Positions 50,309 to 59,767 of a DNA stretch of 64,000 nt are shown here, piece after piece. Below the pieces are notes generated by a model. That model was given only the letters and a program-made list of their open reading frames with translations, was not told the DNA's origin and searched no databases. The number at the start of each line of letters is the position of its first letter. The first letter of the stretch is position 1. This DNA is from Allobogoriella deserti. Lineage in GTDB: Bacteria > Actinomycetota > Actinomycetes > Actinomycetales > Actinomycetaceae. The stretch is taken from positions 270,129-334,128 of the forward strand of contig NZ_JBHUEE010000004.1 in assembly GCF_042680605.1 (NCBI RefSeq), read 5' to 3'. A program made the translations under genes and the position numbers.

Positions 50309-52059
50309 GCGTCGTCCCCGGCGGCGGCGAACGCCTCGTGGGCCGGCGCCGGTTCCGGCTCCGGGTCGACGTCGAGCAGGCGAGTGGACCGCTGCCGGTC
50401 GACGGCGGCGCCCACGAGACCGGCGAAGAGCGGATGCGCCCTTGTGGGGCGGGACTTGAACTCCGGGTGCGCCTGCGTGGCGACGTAGTAGGGGTGCTGC
50501 TCGCGGTCGAACTCGACGAACTCGACGAGCTTGGAGTCCGGCGACCTGCCCGAGATCCGCAGGCCGGCCTCGTGCAGCGCGTCGCGGTAGGCGTTGTTCA
50601 CCTCGTACCGGTGCCGGTGCCGTTCGCTGACCTCGGTGCTGCCGTACACCTCGGCCACGAGCGACCCGGGCTCGAGCACGGCGTCGTAGCGTCCCAGGCG
50701 CATCGTGCCGCCGAGGTCGCCCTCGCCACCGACGATCGCCAGCTGCTCCTCCATGGTCGCCACGACCGGATCCGGTGTTCCTGGTTCGAACTCCGAGGAG
50801 CTGGCTTGCGGCAGGTCGAGCAGGTTCCGGGCGGCCTCGATGACCATGCACTGCAGACCGAGGCAGATGCCGAGCGTCGGGATCTGCTGTTCGCGGGCGT
50901 AGCGCAGCGCACCGAGCTTGCCCTCGATCCCGCGCACACCGAAACCGCCCGGCACCAGGACGCCGTCGACGCCGGAGAGGGCCTTGCGCGCCCCCTCAGG
51001 CGTGGCGCAGTCGTCGGAGACCACCCACCGGATGGTCACCTTCACGCGGTGGTGGAAGCCGCCGGCCCGCAGGGCCTCGGTGACGGACAGGTAGGCGTCC
51101 GGCAGGTCGATGTACTTGCCGACGAGGGCGATCTCGACGGTGTCCCTGGGGTGGCGGACCCGGTCCAGCAGCCGGTCCCACACCGTCCAGTCGACGTCGC
51201 GGAAGCTCATCCGCAGCCGCTGGACCACATAGGCGTCGAGCGCCTCCCGGTGCAGCACGGCGGGGATCTCGTAGATGCTGGGCGCGTCCGGACAGGTGAT
51301 GACGGCCTCACGGTCGACGTCGCACATCGCCGCGATCTTGACCTTCACCCCCTCGGGCAGATCACGGTCGGACCGGCACACGACGGCGTCGGGCTGGATA
51401 CCGATGGAGCGCAACGCCGCCACCGAGTGCTGGGTGGGCTTGGTCTTCAGCTCTCCGCTGGCAGCGAGGTAGGGCACGAGGGAGACGTGCAGGAAGAAGA
51501 CGTTGTCCCGGCCGATGTCCTGCCGGACCTGGCGGGCCGCCTCGAGGAACGGCTGGGACTCGATGTCGCCGACGGTGCCGCCGATCTCGGTGATGATGAC
51601 GTCCGGTGGCTCTTCGCCCTCGGGCTCGGCCTGGGCGCGCATCCGTGCCTTGATCTCGTCGGTGATGTGCGGGATGACCTGCACCGTGTCGCCGAGGTAC
51701 TCGCCGCGCCGCTCCTTGGCGATGACGGACTGGTAGACCTGCCCGGTCGTGGCGTTGGCCTTACCGGACAGCTCGACGTCGAGGAAGCGCTCGTAGTGAC
51801 CGATGTCGAGGTCGGTCTCGGCGCCGTCCTCGGTGACGAACACCTCGCCGTGCTGGAACGGGTTCATCGTCCCGGGGTCGACGTTGATGTACGGGTCGAG
51901 CTTCTGCATGACGACCCGGAGGCCGCGCGCCCGGAGCAGATGACCGAGGCTGGAGGCGGTCAGTCCCTTGCCGAGGGAGGAGGCGACTCCGCCGGTCACG
52001 AAGATCTGTCGCGGCGTGCTGGCCTGGTTCCCGGGGAGCCGGGTCGAAGTGTTGACCAC
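50305..52059 (-). CDS. pyrG: CTP synthase
   Basis: A 584-residue glutamine-dependent CTP synthase. ATP site: RQIFVTGGVASSLGKGLTASSLGHLL (residues about 17-42). The C-terminal class I amidotransferase has the nucleophilic Cys in LGICLGLQCMVIE and a His/Glu pair near the end. It turns UTP into CTP. The start is GTG (VVNTSTRLP). A poorly conserved ~35-residue tail extends beyond the usual C-terminus. It heads a coupled pair with the Nudix gene. Confidence 0.95.
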   Translation of the reverse strand: MVNTSTRLPGNQASTPRQIFVTGGVASSLGKGLTASSLGHLLRARGLRVVMQKLDPYINVDPGTMNPFQHGEVFVTEDGAETDLDIGHYERFLDVELSGKANATTGQVYQSVIAKERRGEYLGDTVQVIPHITDEIKARMRAQAEPEGEEPPDVIITEIGGTVGDIESQPFLEAARQVRQDIGRDNVFFLHVSLVPYLAASGELKTKPTQHSVAALRSIGIQPDAVVCRSDRDLPEGVKVKIAAMCDVDREAVITCPDAPSIYEIPAVLHREALDAYVVQRLRMSFRDVDWTVWDRLLDRVRHPRDTVEIALVGKYIDLPDAYLSVTEALRAGGFHHRVKVTIRWVVSDDCATPEGARKALSGVDGVLVPGGFGVRGIEGKLGALRYAREQQIPTLGICLGLQCMVIEAARNLLDLPQASSSEFEPGTPDPVVATMEEQLAIVGGEGDLGGTMRLGRYDAVLEPGSLVAEVYGSTEVSERHRHRYEVNNAYRDALHEAGLRISGRSPDSKLVEFVEFDREQHPYYVATQAHPEFKSRPTRAHPLFAGLVGAAVDRQRSTRLLDVDPEPEPAPAHEAFAAAGDDA

Positions 52060-52073
52060 GGACTTCGAGCCTA

Positions 52074-53240
52074 TCAGCCGCCGGCGGCGCTCCGGGGGAC
52101 GTCGTCACCCGACGTGCCGTAGATCTCCTCGAGCTGCGCGCGGACGTCATCGGGGCCGGGCAACGTGGCGGCACGCGCCCGGGCGGCGTTGCGCAGCTCG
52201 GTCTGCCGCTCCGGGTCGGCGAGCACCTCTCGGACCGCCTCGGCGAGGCGGTCGCTGTCACCGGGCGGCACGAGCACGGCGGCGTCGCCGGTGACCTCGG
52301 CGGTGCCGCCGACGTCGGTGGCGACCACCGCCGCGCCGGCACGCAGCGCCTCCTGGAGCCAGAGCGGCTGTCCCTCCCACCTGGCTGTGGAGACGACGAC
52401 GTCGGCGGCCGCCATGAGGTCGGGCGCGTCGTCCCGGTGGCCGGCGAGGTGGACGGGCAGGTCCTCGGCACTGGCGCGGGCAGCGACGTGACCGCGCAAC
52501 GGTCCGTCCCCGAGGATCACCCAGCGCCAGCCGGACGCGGCCTGCGCGTGCCGGCCCGTCCGTCGGGTGGTCCGGGGGCCGCGCAGCACGGCGGCGACGT
52601 CGAGCAGGAGGTCGAGCCCCTTCTGCGGCGCCAGCCGCGCGACGGTCACCAGTAGTCGCTCGCCCGGCGCCATGCCGAGCGAGGCGCGCAGTTCGCCGGG
52701 GTCGATTCCCGTCGGCATGCGGTCCGGCGCCGGGACGAGCGCCCGGACGGCCCGGGGAGCGCCACGCTCGCGCATCCGCTCGACGAGGTCGCCGCTGACA
52801 CCGAGGACGACGTCGGCGCTGCCGGCCACGAGCCGTTCGAGGCCGGCGGCCACGGTCTGCACGGCACGCCCCCCCACGGGCAGGTTGTGCAGGGTGACGA
52901 TCAGCCGGGGGCCGTCCGCGAGGGTGGCCACCGCCATGGCGGCCAACCCGCCGGCGCGCAGGCCGTGGGCGTGGACCACGTCGGCGCCGGCGGCGAGGCG
53001 GCGCAGCTCGGCGACGACGCGGGCGTCCTGGGGTCGCGGCCGGTCCGTGATCTCCACGACGGCAGTGCGTACCGGCGGCGCCACTGCCGCGACGACATCG
53101 GCGGGGCCTGCGAGCAGCACCGTGTGGCCCGCCGTGTCCGCTCCGAGATCCGGGTCCGGCTCGGCGAGCATGCGGCTGATCTCCCGGGCGTGCCGTCCCA
53201 CTCCCCCGGCACTCGACCCGGTCACCTGCAGCACCCGCAC
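52074..53240 (-). CDS. GT4 glycosyltransferase
   Basis: A 388-residue GT-B enzyme. VRVLQVTGSSAGGVGRHAREI is the acceptor-side N-terminus, VTVARLAPQKGLDLLLDVAAVL begins the donor domain, and EGQPLWLQEALRAGAAVVATDVGGTAEV is an ExxxxxxxE-like donor motif. GTG at 53240 with AGGAG about seven bases upstream is the start; a longer reading from an ATG is less likely. It lies between murJ-like and pyrG genes. Sugar donor and acceptor are unknown; context suggests a lipid-linked acceptor. Confidence 0.85.
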   Translation of the reverse strand: MRVLQVTGSSAGGVGRHAREISRMLAEPDPDLGADTAGHTVLLAGPADVVAAVAPPVRTAVVEITDRPRPQDARVVAELRRLAAGADVVHAHGLRAGGLAAMAVATLADGPRLIVTLHNLPVGGRAVQTVAAGLERLVAGSADVVLGVSGDLVERMRERGAPRAVRALVPAPDRMPTGIDPGELRASLGMAPGERLLVTVARLAPQKGLDLLLDVAAVLRGPRTTRRTGRHAQAASGWRWVILGDGPLRGHVAARASAEDLPVHLAGHRDDAPDLMAAADVVVSTARWEGQPLWLQEALRAGAAVVATDVGGTAEVTGDAAVLVPPGDSDRLAEAVREVLADPERQTELRNAARARAATLPGPDDVRAQLEEIYGTSGDDVPRSAAGG

Positions 53241-53292
53241 ACCGTCTCCTCTCGGTCCCCTCCCCCGCATGCGCCGCCAGTATGTCAACAGC

Positions 53293-54924
53293 TCACGCGT
53301 GCTCACCCGGATCCCCGGTCTCCGGCCGTCGCGTGGTCCACCGGTTCAGCCGCCACGTGCCGGCGTCCCCGGCGAGCACGGCCAGCGCCGGCAGCCCTGC
53401 GCCGAGGAGGCCGCCGCTCACCCCGGCGACGACCGACCCGACCCCGCCCGTGCCGAGGACGTCGAGCAGCAGGTCGGTGACGAGCCGTCCGGCCGCGGCC
53501 CCGGCGGTGGCCCCCAGGAGACCGACCGCCACGGTCCGACGCAGGCCGCCGAGCCGGCCGGCGGTACGCCGCAGTGCCAGCACGAGGAGAGCCCCGGCGA
53601 CAGTCATCCCGATGCTCGAGGCGGCGGCGAGGACGAGGAGGGTGGCCGGGCCGTCGCCACCGTCCGGGACGAGCAGGTTCACGCCGACCACCGACCCGGC
53701 GGACACCACCAGCCACCCGCTCGCCGTGGCGGCGACGGCCGCCCGGCCCTGATCGACGGCGTAGAGCGCCCGTGAGACGTGGAAGATGAGCGCGTATCCG
53801 ACCAGTCCCGGAGCGAAGGCGGTGATCGCTCCGGTCATGCCCGGCATCTCGTGCTGGAGCGAGAACACCGCGGTCGCCGCCGGGGCGGCGGCCACCAGCA
53901 CGGCGGCACCGACCAGGCCCGCGGCCACGACGAGCCTGGTGGAGCCGCCCGCCATCGCGGCGAAGCCGGTGCTGTCACCGGTGCCGGCGCGTTCGGACAA
54001 CCGCGGGAACACCGCCGTCGACAGCGGGACGGCGAGGACCGCGTACGGGAGGAAGTACACCGCCTGGGCGTAGCCGTAGACGTTGACGGTGCCGGTCTGG
54101 CCGAAGCCGTTGGCGAGGTAGACCGCGACGAGCACGCTGACCTGCTGCGCGAGCAGGGCTCCGAGGCCGGCGGCGGCGAGGTGTCGCGCCCGTCGGCCGA
54201 CTCCGGGTGGGAAGCGCACCGCGGGGCGTAGCCGGACCCCGCTGCGTAGGACGGGGCCCAGCTGGCACAGGCTCATCACTGCGACACCCGCCGTGGTGCC
54301 CCAACCGACCACGACGACGGCGGCCAGCGAGAGCGAGGCCGGATCGTTCTGCCGCCCGTCGGCGAGAGCGCCGAACGCCGCGTAGGAGGTGATCACGACG
54401 GCGGAGGACAGCAGGGGGGCCAACGCCGGCCAGAAGAATCGTTGCTGGGCCTGCAGGATCCCGGAGAGCACCACACCGATGCCGTACAGCGGGATCTGCA
54501 CCGCGAAAATCCGCAGGAACGTCACCGTCAGGTCCTGGGTCTCGCCGGGGACGGCCGAGCCGAGCATGAGTCCGGCCAACGGTCGGGCGAGGAGCGCGAC
54601 CACGAGCGCCAGGGGGACCAGGACGCACAGTGTCCAGCCGAGGAGTGCCGACGCGGTGCGGTCCACGTCGCGGCGCAGTTCGCGGGCGAGCGGCACGGCG
54701 AGCAGCGGCACCACCGCGCCGGCCAGAGCGCCGCCCGCCGCGACCTCGAAGAGGATGTTGGGCAGCCGGTTCGCGGTCTCGTAGGCCTGGGCGGCCTCGG
54801 AGGAGCCGAGCGTCCAGGACTGCACGAGCCACCGCACGAAGCCGACGGCCCGGGTCGCGAGCGTCAGCACCGTGATGAGCCCGGCGGCGCCGAGGATCCC
54901 GCCGGCGATCTTCCGTGCGGCCAT
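53293..54924 (-). CDS. murJ: MurJ/MviN-family lipid flippase
   Basis: A 543-residue MOP-superfamily flippase with about 14 membrane segments. TLATRAVGFVRWLVQSWTLGSSEAAQAYETANRLPNILFEVAAGGALAGAVVPLL is the MviN N-terminus. It has no C-terminal pseudokinase or extracytoplasmic domain as in the longer mycobacterial MviN, which is encoded near the replication origin in relatives. It may be a second flippase serving a local glycan. Five bases downstream of the MraY-like gene's stop. Confidence 0.88.
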   Translation of the reverse strand: MAARKIAGGILGAAGLITVLTLATRAVGFVRWLVQSWTLGSSEAAQAYETANRLPNILFEVAAGGALAGAVVPLLAVPLARELRRDVDRTASALLGWTLCVLVPLALVVALLARPLAGLMLGSAVPGETQDLTVTFLRIFAVQIPLYGIGVVLSGILQAQQRFFWPALAPLLSSAVVITSYAAFGALADGRQNDPASLSLAAVVVVGWGTTAGVAVMSLCQLGPVLRSGVRLRPAVRFPPGVGRRARHLAAAGLGALLAQQVSVLVAVYLANGFGQTGTVNVYGYAQAVYFLPYAVLAVPLSTAVFPRLSERAGTGDSTGFAAMAGGSTRLVVAAGLVGAAVLVAAAPAATAVFSLQHEMPGMTGAITAFAPGLVGYALIFHVSRALYAVDQGRAAVAATASGWLVVSAGSVVGVNLLVPDGGDGPATLLVLAAASSIGMTVAGALLVLALRRTAGRLGGLRRTVAVGLLGATAGAAAGRLVTDLLLDVLGTGGVGSVVAGVSGGLLGAGLPALAVLAGDAGTWRLNRWTTRRPETGDPGEHA

Positions 54925-54928
54925 CGCC

Positions 54929-55801
54929 TCAGACCCGGCGGCCGAGTTCGTCCAGGCGCCGGAGCACGTCGGTCGAGGCGATGACCTCGGAGAAGCTGAT
55001 GCGCTCCGAGACCACGGTGAGGGTCGCCGCCGCCGTCAGGGCGAGGCCACGGACGGCACGTGAGGGGTGTGCGGCCAGCGCGGTGCCGACCAGCGCACCG
55101 ACGGCGTTGGCGCCCGTGTCGCCGAGCATGGTGACTTCGCGGAGGTCGTCGGGCAGCGCAGCCACCGCCACGCCGGTGGCGCCGGCGGCAAGGGCTCCGT
55201 GAGGGGTTCCGGGCGATGCGACGGCCAGCGGGCCACCGATCAGGCAGGCGACCTTGAGGCTGCGCCCGGGTCGGAGGTCGAAGAGGTTGTGCAGGTTGGC
55301 GGTCGCGGCGATCAGCGCTCCGCCGAGCAGCGTGTCAGCCACGCGGCCGAGCCGCCGGGCATCGGTCGAGGAGCTCGCCAGGGCGGCCGCGGCGAGGGCG
55401 CCGGCGCCGATGCCGGCGATCTTGAGCGCGCCGGTGGTGACCTGCCCGCGGGCGAGGGCGCCGAGGTGGCCGCGCAGTCCCTTGCGCTCGCGCCCGGCCT
55501 CACCGAGATCGTCGACGGCGCCGCTCACCCCGGCCGCCCCGGTGGCGATCGCGGCACCGAGCGCGACCCGGCGCGCCGCCGGGGTCACCAGGGGGGCGGC
55601 GAGCCCGCCCGCCACCGCGCCGGCGGCCGCCGCCGGCCCGCCGAGGAGGCTCACGGTCCTGCCCGCGAAGTTGGTGCGCTCGAACCTGGCGTGCCCTCCG
55701 GGCGGTCGCCGCTCGAGCACGGCGGCCGCGACCGCCGTCGCCGCGCCGCCGAGCACGGCGGGCAGCAGAGCCGCGGTCAGGCGCTGGCTCCGGCGGCTCA
55801 T
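54929..55801 (-). CDS. MraY/WecA-like phospho-sugar transferase homologue
   Basis: A 290-residue membrane protein of the polyprenyl-phosphate phospho-sugar transferase (PF00953) type, shorter than MraY (about 360). The DD motif is at 97-98 (GAVDDLGE), NLHNLFDLRPG gives Asn169, Asn172 and Asp175, and LGDTGAN holds Asp228. The second Asp of the usual NxxNxxDGxDG motif is Pro178. It may transfer a sugar phosphate to a polyprenyl carrier, or be inactive. It overlaps mctB by 4 bases and is followed by murJ. Confidence 0.75.
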   Translation of the reverse strand: MSRRSQRLTAALLPAVLGGAATAVAAAVLERRPPGGHARFERTNFAGRTVSLLGGPAAAAGAVAGGLAAPLVTPAARRVALGAAIATGAAGVSGAVDDLGEAGRERKGLRGHLGALARGQVTTGALKIAGIGAGALAAAALASSSTDARRLGRVADTLLGGALIAATANLHNLFDLRPGRSLKVACLIGGPLAVASPGTPHGALAAGATGVAVAALPDDLREVTMLGDTGANAVGALVGTALAAHPSRAVRGLALTAAATLTVVSERISFSEVIASTDVLRRLDELGRRV

Positions 55802-56820
55802 CCGTCGGCCGGTTCCTCGTCGTCGGTGCCGCCCGTCCCGGTGTCCGAGGGGGCGGGCAGGTCGACACGCGGCGGGATCGGTTCCCGGGCGCCGGCCTGG
55901 AACCCGAACGCGTCCGCCCCGCCGGACAGCGCGACCGCGACGGCGAGCGGCACGGACAGCTGGGCGGTCACCTCGCCGACGCTGTCGACCGTGGTGACCG
56001 CGTCGGCGTCGTCGCCGGATCTGACGGCCGCCACAAGGTCGTGGTCGGAGACGGCGGCTCCGACCGTCACCGCACCGGGGGCGGCCCCGGTGAGACCGCC
56101 GGCGAGGTCGGCGTAGGCGGCGAGCTCCTGCTCCGCCTGCTCGGCGTCGGCCGTGGGCTGGTCGGCCTCGGGGGCGTCGGCGGGCCGCGGGCCGACGAGG
56201 ACGACGGCCTCGGCCGCGCGGGTGATCTCCCCTTCGAGGGTCACCAGTGGCGCGTCGGCGGAGGTGAGGAGGTCGAGCAGGGTCTGGGCGTCCTCGCTGA
56301 CGGTGCCGTCGGCGTTGGCTCCGGTCAGCGCGGCGCCGAGGGCGAGAGCGAAGATCCGTTCGTCGGTGGCGTCCGGGGCCGGGGCGTGCTCGAGGTACCC
56401 GGCGAGCTGGCCCGCGAAGGTCTGCCGGAAGGAACGGGTGTCGGGGTCGGTCCACGCCTCGGTGACGCCAGCTTCTCCGACCACCTGGGCACCGGCCTCG
56501 GACAGCGACTCGCGCACCCCCTCGACGTCCTCCTGGGAGGTCTCGGGCAGGGTCACGACGGCCACGCTGTGGTCGGTCAGCACGTCGGCGAGCAGCACGC
56601 CGGAGGACTGGCGGAGGTAGGTGGTGCGCTCCTCGATGTCGGCCTCGGCCGCCGCGAGGTCCGCGCGCAGTTGCTCCCGGTCGGCACGGAGGTCCTCGAC
56701 CTGCCCGGTGAGCGTCTCACCGATGGTGTCCCGCAGCGGTCCGGCGCCGAGGACGATGCCGACGGCGAGCGCGAGGAAGACCGCGATGAGCGAGACGAGA
56801 TGGTAACGGAAGTCGATCAT
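55798..56820 (-). CDS. MctB/SteB-like coiled-coil membrane protein
   Basis: A 340-residue protein with one N-terminal membrane helix (FRYHLVSLIAVFLALAVGIVLGAG), a coiled coil (DLRADREQLRADLAAAEADIEERT) and an extracytoplasmic mixed domain. It is homologous to Rv1698, named MctB for copper export in mycobacteria, and to SteB of Corynebacterium, a partner of SteA in division. Its position right after steA supports the second role. C-terminus is an acidic Gly/Thr-rich tail. Confidence 0.85.
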   Translation of the reverse strand: MIDFRYHLVSLIAVFLALAVGIVLGAGPLRDTIGETLTGQVEDLRADREQLRADLAAAEADIEERTTYLRQSSGVLLADVLTDHSVAVVTLPETSQEDVEGVRESLSEAGAQVVGEAGVTEAWTDPDTRSFRQTFAGQLAGYLEHAPAPDATDERIFALALGAALTGANADGTVSEDAQTLLDLLTSADAPLVTLEGEITRAAEAVVLVGPRPADAPEADQPTADAEQAEQELAAYADLAGGLTGAAPGAVTVGAAVSDHDLVAAVRSGDDADAVTTVDSVGEVTAQLSVPLAVAVALSGGADAFGFQAGAREPIPPRVDLPAPSDTGTGGTDDEEPADG

Positions 56821-56834
56821 GCTGCTCTTTCTGG

Positions 56835-58040
56835 TCAGGTCGTCGGAGCCGACGGGGCCAGCCCCACCAGCGACCGGAAGAAGTTCACGAGGTCGTCCCA
56901 CCAGGCGCCGGAGAGCCCGAAGATCGTCTGCCCGACGTTCGTCGCGGCGAGGGCGACAAAGAGGGCGAGCAGGCCGGCGAGGGCGAGCAGAGCGAGCTGC
57001 CAGGAGGAGATCCGCGTGCGGTAGAGCTGGGAGACACCCTTGGCGTCGATGAGCTTGCTGCCCACGCGAAGCCGGGTCAGGAACGTCGAGGCCATGCCGG
57101 AGCGGCCCTTGTCGAGGAACTCGACGAGGGTGTTGTGGGTGCCCACCGCGACGATGAGTTCGGCGCCGAGATCGTCCGCGATGAGCATCGCGACGTCCTC
57201 GCTGGTGCCGGTGGCGGGGAACGCGACGTGCTCGACGCCGAGGTCCTCCACGCGGCGACGCCCGGGAGCGCGCCCGTCCCGGTAGGCGTGCACGACGATC
57301 TCCGCGCCCGAGCGCAGCGCACTGTCCGAGACGGAGTCCATGTCACCGACGATCATGTCCGGGCTGTAGCCGGCCTCGATGATGGCGTCCGCGCCCCCGT
57401 CCACGCCCACGAGCAACGGCCGGTAATCGCGGATGTAGGACCGCAGGATCGCCAGGTCCTCCTTGTAGTGGTAGCCGCGCACCACGACGAGGGCGTGGCG
57501 GCCCTCGAACCGCGTGCGGATGTCGGGGCTGCCGATGCCGTCGAGGAGGACGTCCTTCTCGCGTTGGACGTAGTCCATGGTGTTGGCGGCGAAGGCCTCG
57601 AGCTGGGTCGAGAGCCCGTCGCGCGCAGCGGTCATGGCGGCGGCGACGCTCTCGGGGTCCTGCACCTCGCCGGCCGCGAGGAGTGTGCCGCCGGATCGGA
57701 CCTCTCCCCCCTCGACGACGAGATGCTGGCCGTCCTTGAGGGACATGACGGCCGAGCCGAGGTCGTCGACCAGGTGGATGCCGGCCTCGACGATGATCTC
57801 CGGGCCGAGGTTGGGGTAGCGGCCGGACGTCGACCGGGCGGCGTTGAGGACAGCGACGGGGCGGCAGGCGACGAGCGCTTCGGCGCTGACCCGGTCGATG
57901 TCCTCGTGGTCGATGACCGCGACGTCCCCGGGGCGCAGCCGCTTCGTCAAGTTCTTGGTGCGGGCGTCGACGCGTGCGGGCCCGCTGGTGCCGCTCTCGG
58001 TGGCAACCGCGCCCTGACGGCGGCGGAAGATAGCACTCAC
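56835..58040 (-). CDS. steA: SteA-like cytokinetic ring protein
   Basis: A 401-residue protein with a thiamin-pyrophosphokinase-like core (LLVGVDGGADAIIEAGYSPDMIVGDMDSVSD) and a C-terminal membrane helix (WQLALLALAGLLALFVALAA). This is SteA, which localises to the division site in corynebacteria with SteB. GTG (VSAIFRRRQ) is the likely start, 4 bases after the recN stop. Enzymatic activity is unlikely to be thiamin-related. Confidence 0.88.
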   Translation of the reverse strand: MSAIFRRRQGAVATESGTSGPARVDARTKNLTKRLRPGDVAVIDHEDIDRVSAEALVACRPVAVLNAARSTSGRYPNLGPEIIVEAGIHLVDDLGSAVMSLKDGQHLVVEGGEVRSGGTLLAAGEVQDPESVAAAMTAARDGLSTQLEAFAANTMDYVQREKDVLLDGIGSPDIRTRFEGRHALVVVRGYHYKEDLAILRSYIRDYRPLLVGVDGGADAIIEAGYSPDMIVGDMDSVSDSALRSGAEIVVHAYRDGRAPGRRRVEDLGVEHVAFPATGTSEDVAMLIADDLGAELIVAVGTHNTLVEFLDKGRSGMASTFLTRLRVGSKLIDAKGVSQLYRTRISSWQLALLALAGLLALFVALAATNVGQTIFGLSGAWWDDLVNFFRSLVGLAPSAPTT

Positions 58041-58044
58041 CGGG

Positions 58045-59757
58045 TCATCGTTGCACGCCTGCACGCTCGATCAGCTCAGCGGCATGCCGGAGGGCGGTGT
58101 CCGACTCCTCCTGGCCGGAGAGCATGCGCGCGAGCTCCCGCAGCCGGTCCTCACCGTCGACGGCGACCACATCGGTGGCGGTGATCTGCTCGGCCGAGGC
58201 GTGCTTCGTCACGACGAGGTGCCGGTCGGCGAAGGCGGCCACCTGGGCCAGGTGGGTGACCACGACGACCTGGGCGCGTTCGGCGAGTCGGGCCAGCCGC
58301 CGTCCGACCTCGACGGCGGCCTTGCCACCGACCCCCGCGTCCACCTCGTCGAAGACGAACGTCAGGCCCGTGGTCCCGGTCGAGGTGCCGGCGTCGGCGA
58401 GTGCGACCTCGAGGGCAAGCATGACCCGGGAGAGCTCACCGCCGGAGGCCCCCTGGCCCAGGGGGCGGGCCGGAGCGCCGGGGTGTGCCGCAAGCAGCAG
58501 CTCGACCGATTCGGCGCCGTGCGGACCCGGCTCCTCCAGCGGTGTCAGGCGGACCTCGAGCGTGGCGTCCGGCATCGCCAGGCCGGCGAGCTCGCTGCCG
58601 ACGGCGGCCGCGAGCCGGTCTCCGGTGCTGCGGCGGGACTCGGACAGTGCCGCGGCGGCACGGTCGAGCTCCGCCTCGGCGGTGGCGACGGCCTCGCGCA
58701 GCCGTTCGGCGACCTCTTCGGGCGCGTCGAGGTCAGCCAGCCGTCGGCGGGCTCGTTCGGCCCAGTCCAGCGCCGCGTCGACCTCGCCGCCGTGGTCGCG
58801 CGCCATGTCCGCCAGCGCGGCGCGGCGTTCGTGCACCCATTCCAGCCGCGCCGGGTCGGCGTCGAGGCCGGTGAGGTAGGAGGACAGTTCGGTGGCGACG
58901 TCGGAGACGAGGTAGGAGGCCTCGGCGAGTCGTTCGGCCCAGCCGGCGAGCGCGGGGTCGTCGGCTGCGGACTGGTCGAGCGATCGCCTGGCGTCGTCCA
59001 GGAGCGTGGTGGCGTCGGGCGCACCCGTCATGTCATCACCCCCGGTCAGGCTCTGGTGGGCCCGGCCTGCGGCGGCACGGAGGTTCTCCACGTTGCCGAG
59101 CCGGTTCGCCTCCTCGCGCAGGGCCACGTCCTCCCCCGGCTCGGGTGCAACGGCGTCGATCCGGTCCAGCCCGGTCCGTAGCTGCGCGATCTCCTCCTCT
59201 CGCGCCCCCACGGCGCGTTCCCAGGCGCGCAGCTCCTCCCGGGCGTTGCTCGCCGCCGACCAGGCCTCGCGGTAGGCCTCGACCAACGCGGCGTGCTCGG
59301 TTCCGCCGAACGCATCGAGCGCGGCCCGTTGCTGGGACGGGGCGCGCAGCCGGAGTTGGTCGGACTGCCCGTGGACGGTCACGAGCTGCTCGCCGACTTC
59401 GGTCAGGACGGCGTGCGGGACGGAGCGGCCACCGAGGTGGGATCGGGACCGGCCCGACGCCGGGACGGTGCGGGCGGCGATGAGTTCGCCGTCGTCGACC
59501 ACCGCTCCTGCCTCCTCGGCCCGCGCGGCGGCCGGGCCGTCGGGGGCGACGACGAAGGTGCCTTCGACGACGGCGCGGTCCGCGCCGCTGCGCACCAGTG
59601 CGGGATCGGCCTTGCGGCCGAGCAGCAGGGCGAGCGAGGTGAGCACCATGGTCTTGCCCGCACCGGTCTCGCCGGTGATGACGGTCAGCCGTGGGGCGAG
59701 GTCGAGGTCCGCCGCGGCGATGACCCCGAGGTTCTCGATCCGGACTTGCTCGATCAT
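58045..59757 (-). CDS. recN: DNA repair ATPase RecN
   Basis: A 570-residue SMC-like protein. Walker A GETGAGKT (29-36) with MIEQVRIENLGVIAAADLDL, long coiled-coil arms in the middle, signature SGGELSRVMLALE and Walker B LTFVFDEVDAGVGGKAA. It acts early in double-strand-break repair. No SOS box is seen immediately upstream, and it is embedded in an operon, so any SOS control would act from a distance. Confidence 0.95.
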   Translation of the reverse strand: MIEQVRIENLGVIAAADLDLAPRLTVITGETGAGKTMVLTSLALLLGRKADPALVRSGADRAVVEGTFVVAPDGPAAARAEEAGAVVDDGELIAARTVPASGRSRSHLGGRSVPHAVLTEVGEQLVTVHGQSDQLRLRAPSQQRAALDAFGGTEHAALVEAYREAWSAASNAREELRAWERAVGAREEEIAQLRTGLDRIDAVAPEPGEDVALREEANRLGNVENLRAAAGRAHQSLTGGDDMTGAPDATTLLDDARRSLDQSAADDPALAGWAERLAEASYLVSDVATELSSYLTGLDADPARLEWVHERRAALADMARDHGGEVDAALDWAERARRRLADLDAPEEVAERLREAVATAEAELDRAAAALSESRRSTGDRLAAAVGSELAGLAMPDATLEVRLTPLEEPGPHGAESVELLLAAHPGAPARPLGQGASGGELSRVMLALEVALADAGTSTGTTGLTFVFDEVDAGVGGKAAVEVGRRLARLAERAQVVVVTHLAQVAAFADRHLVVTKHASAEQITATDVVAVDGEDRLRELARMLSGQEESDTALRHAAELIERAGVQR

Positions 59758-59767
59758 GACCTCGTCC

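Noticed and set aside
55802..56455. Upstream extension of the MraY-like gene
   Set aside because: The added sequence is out-of-frame reading of mctB; an ATG at 55801 overlapping the mctB stop fits the coupled operon.
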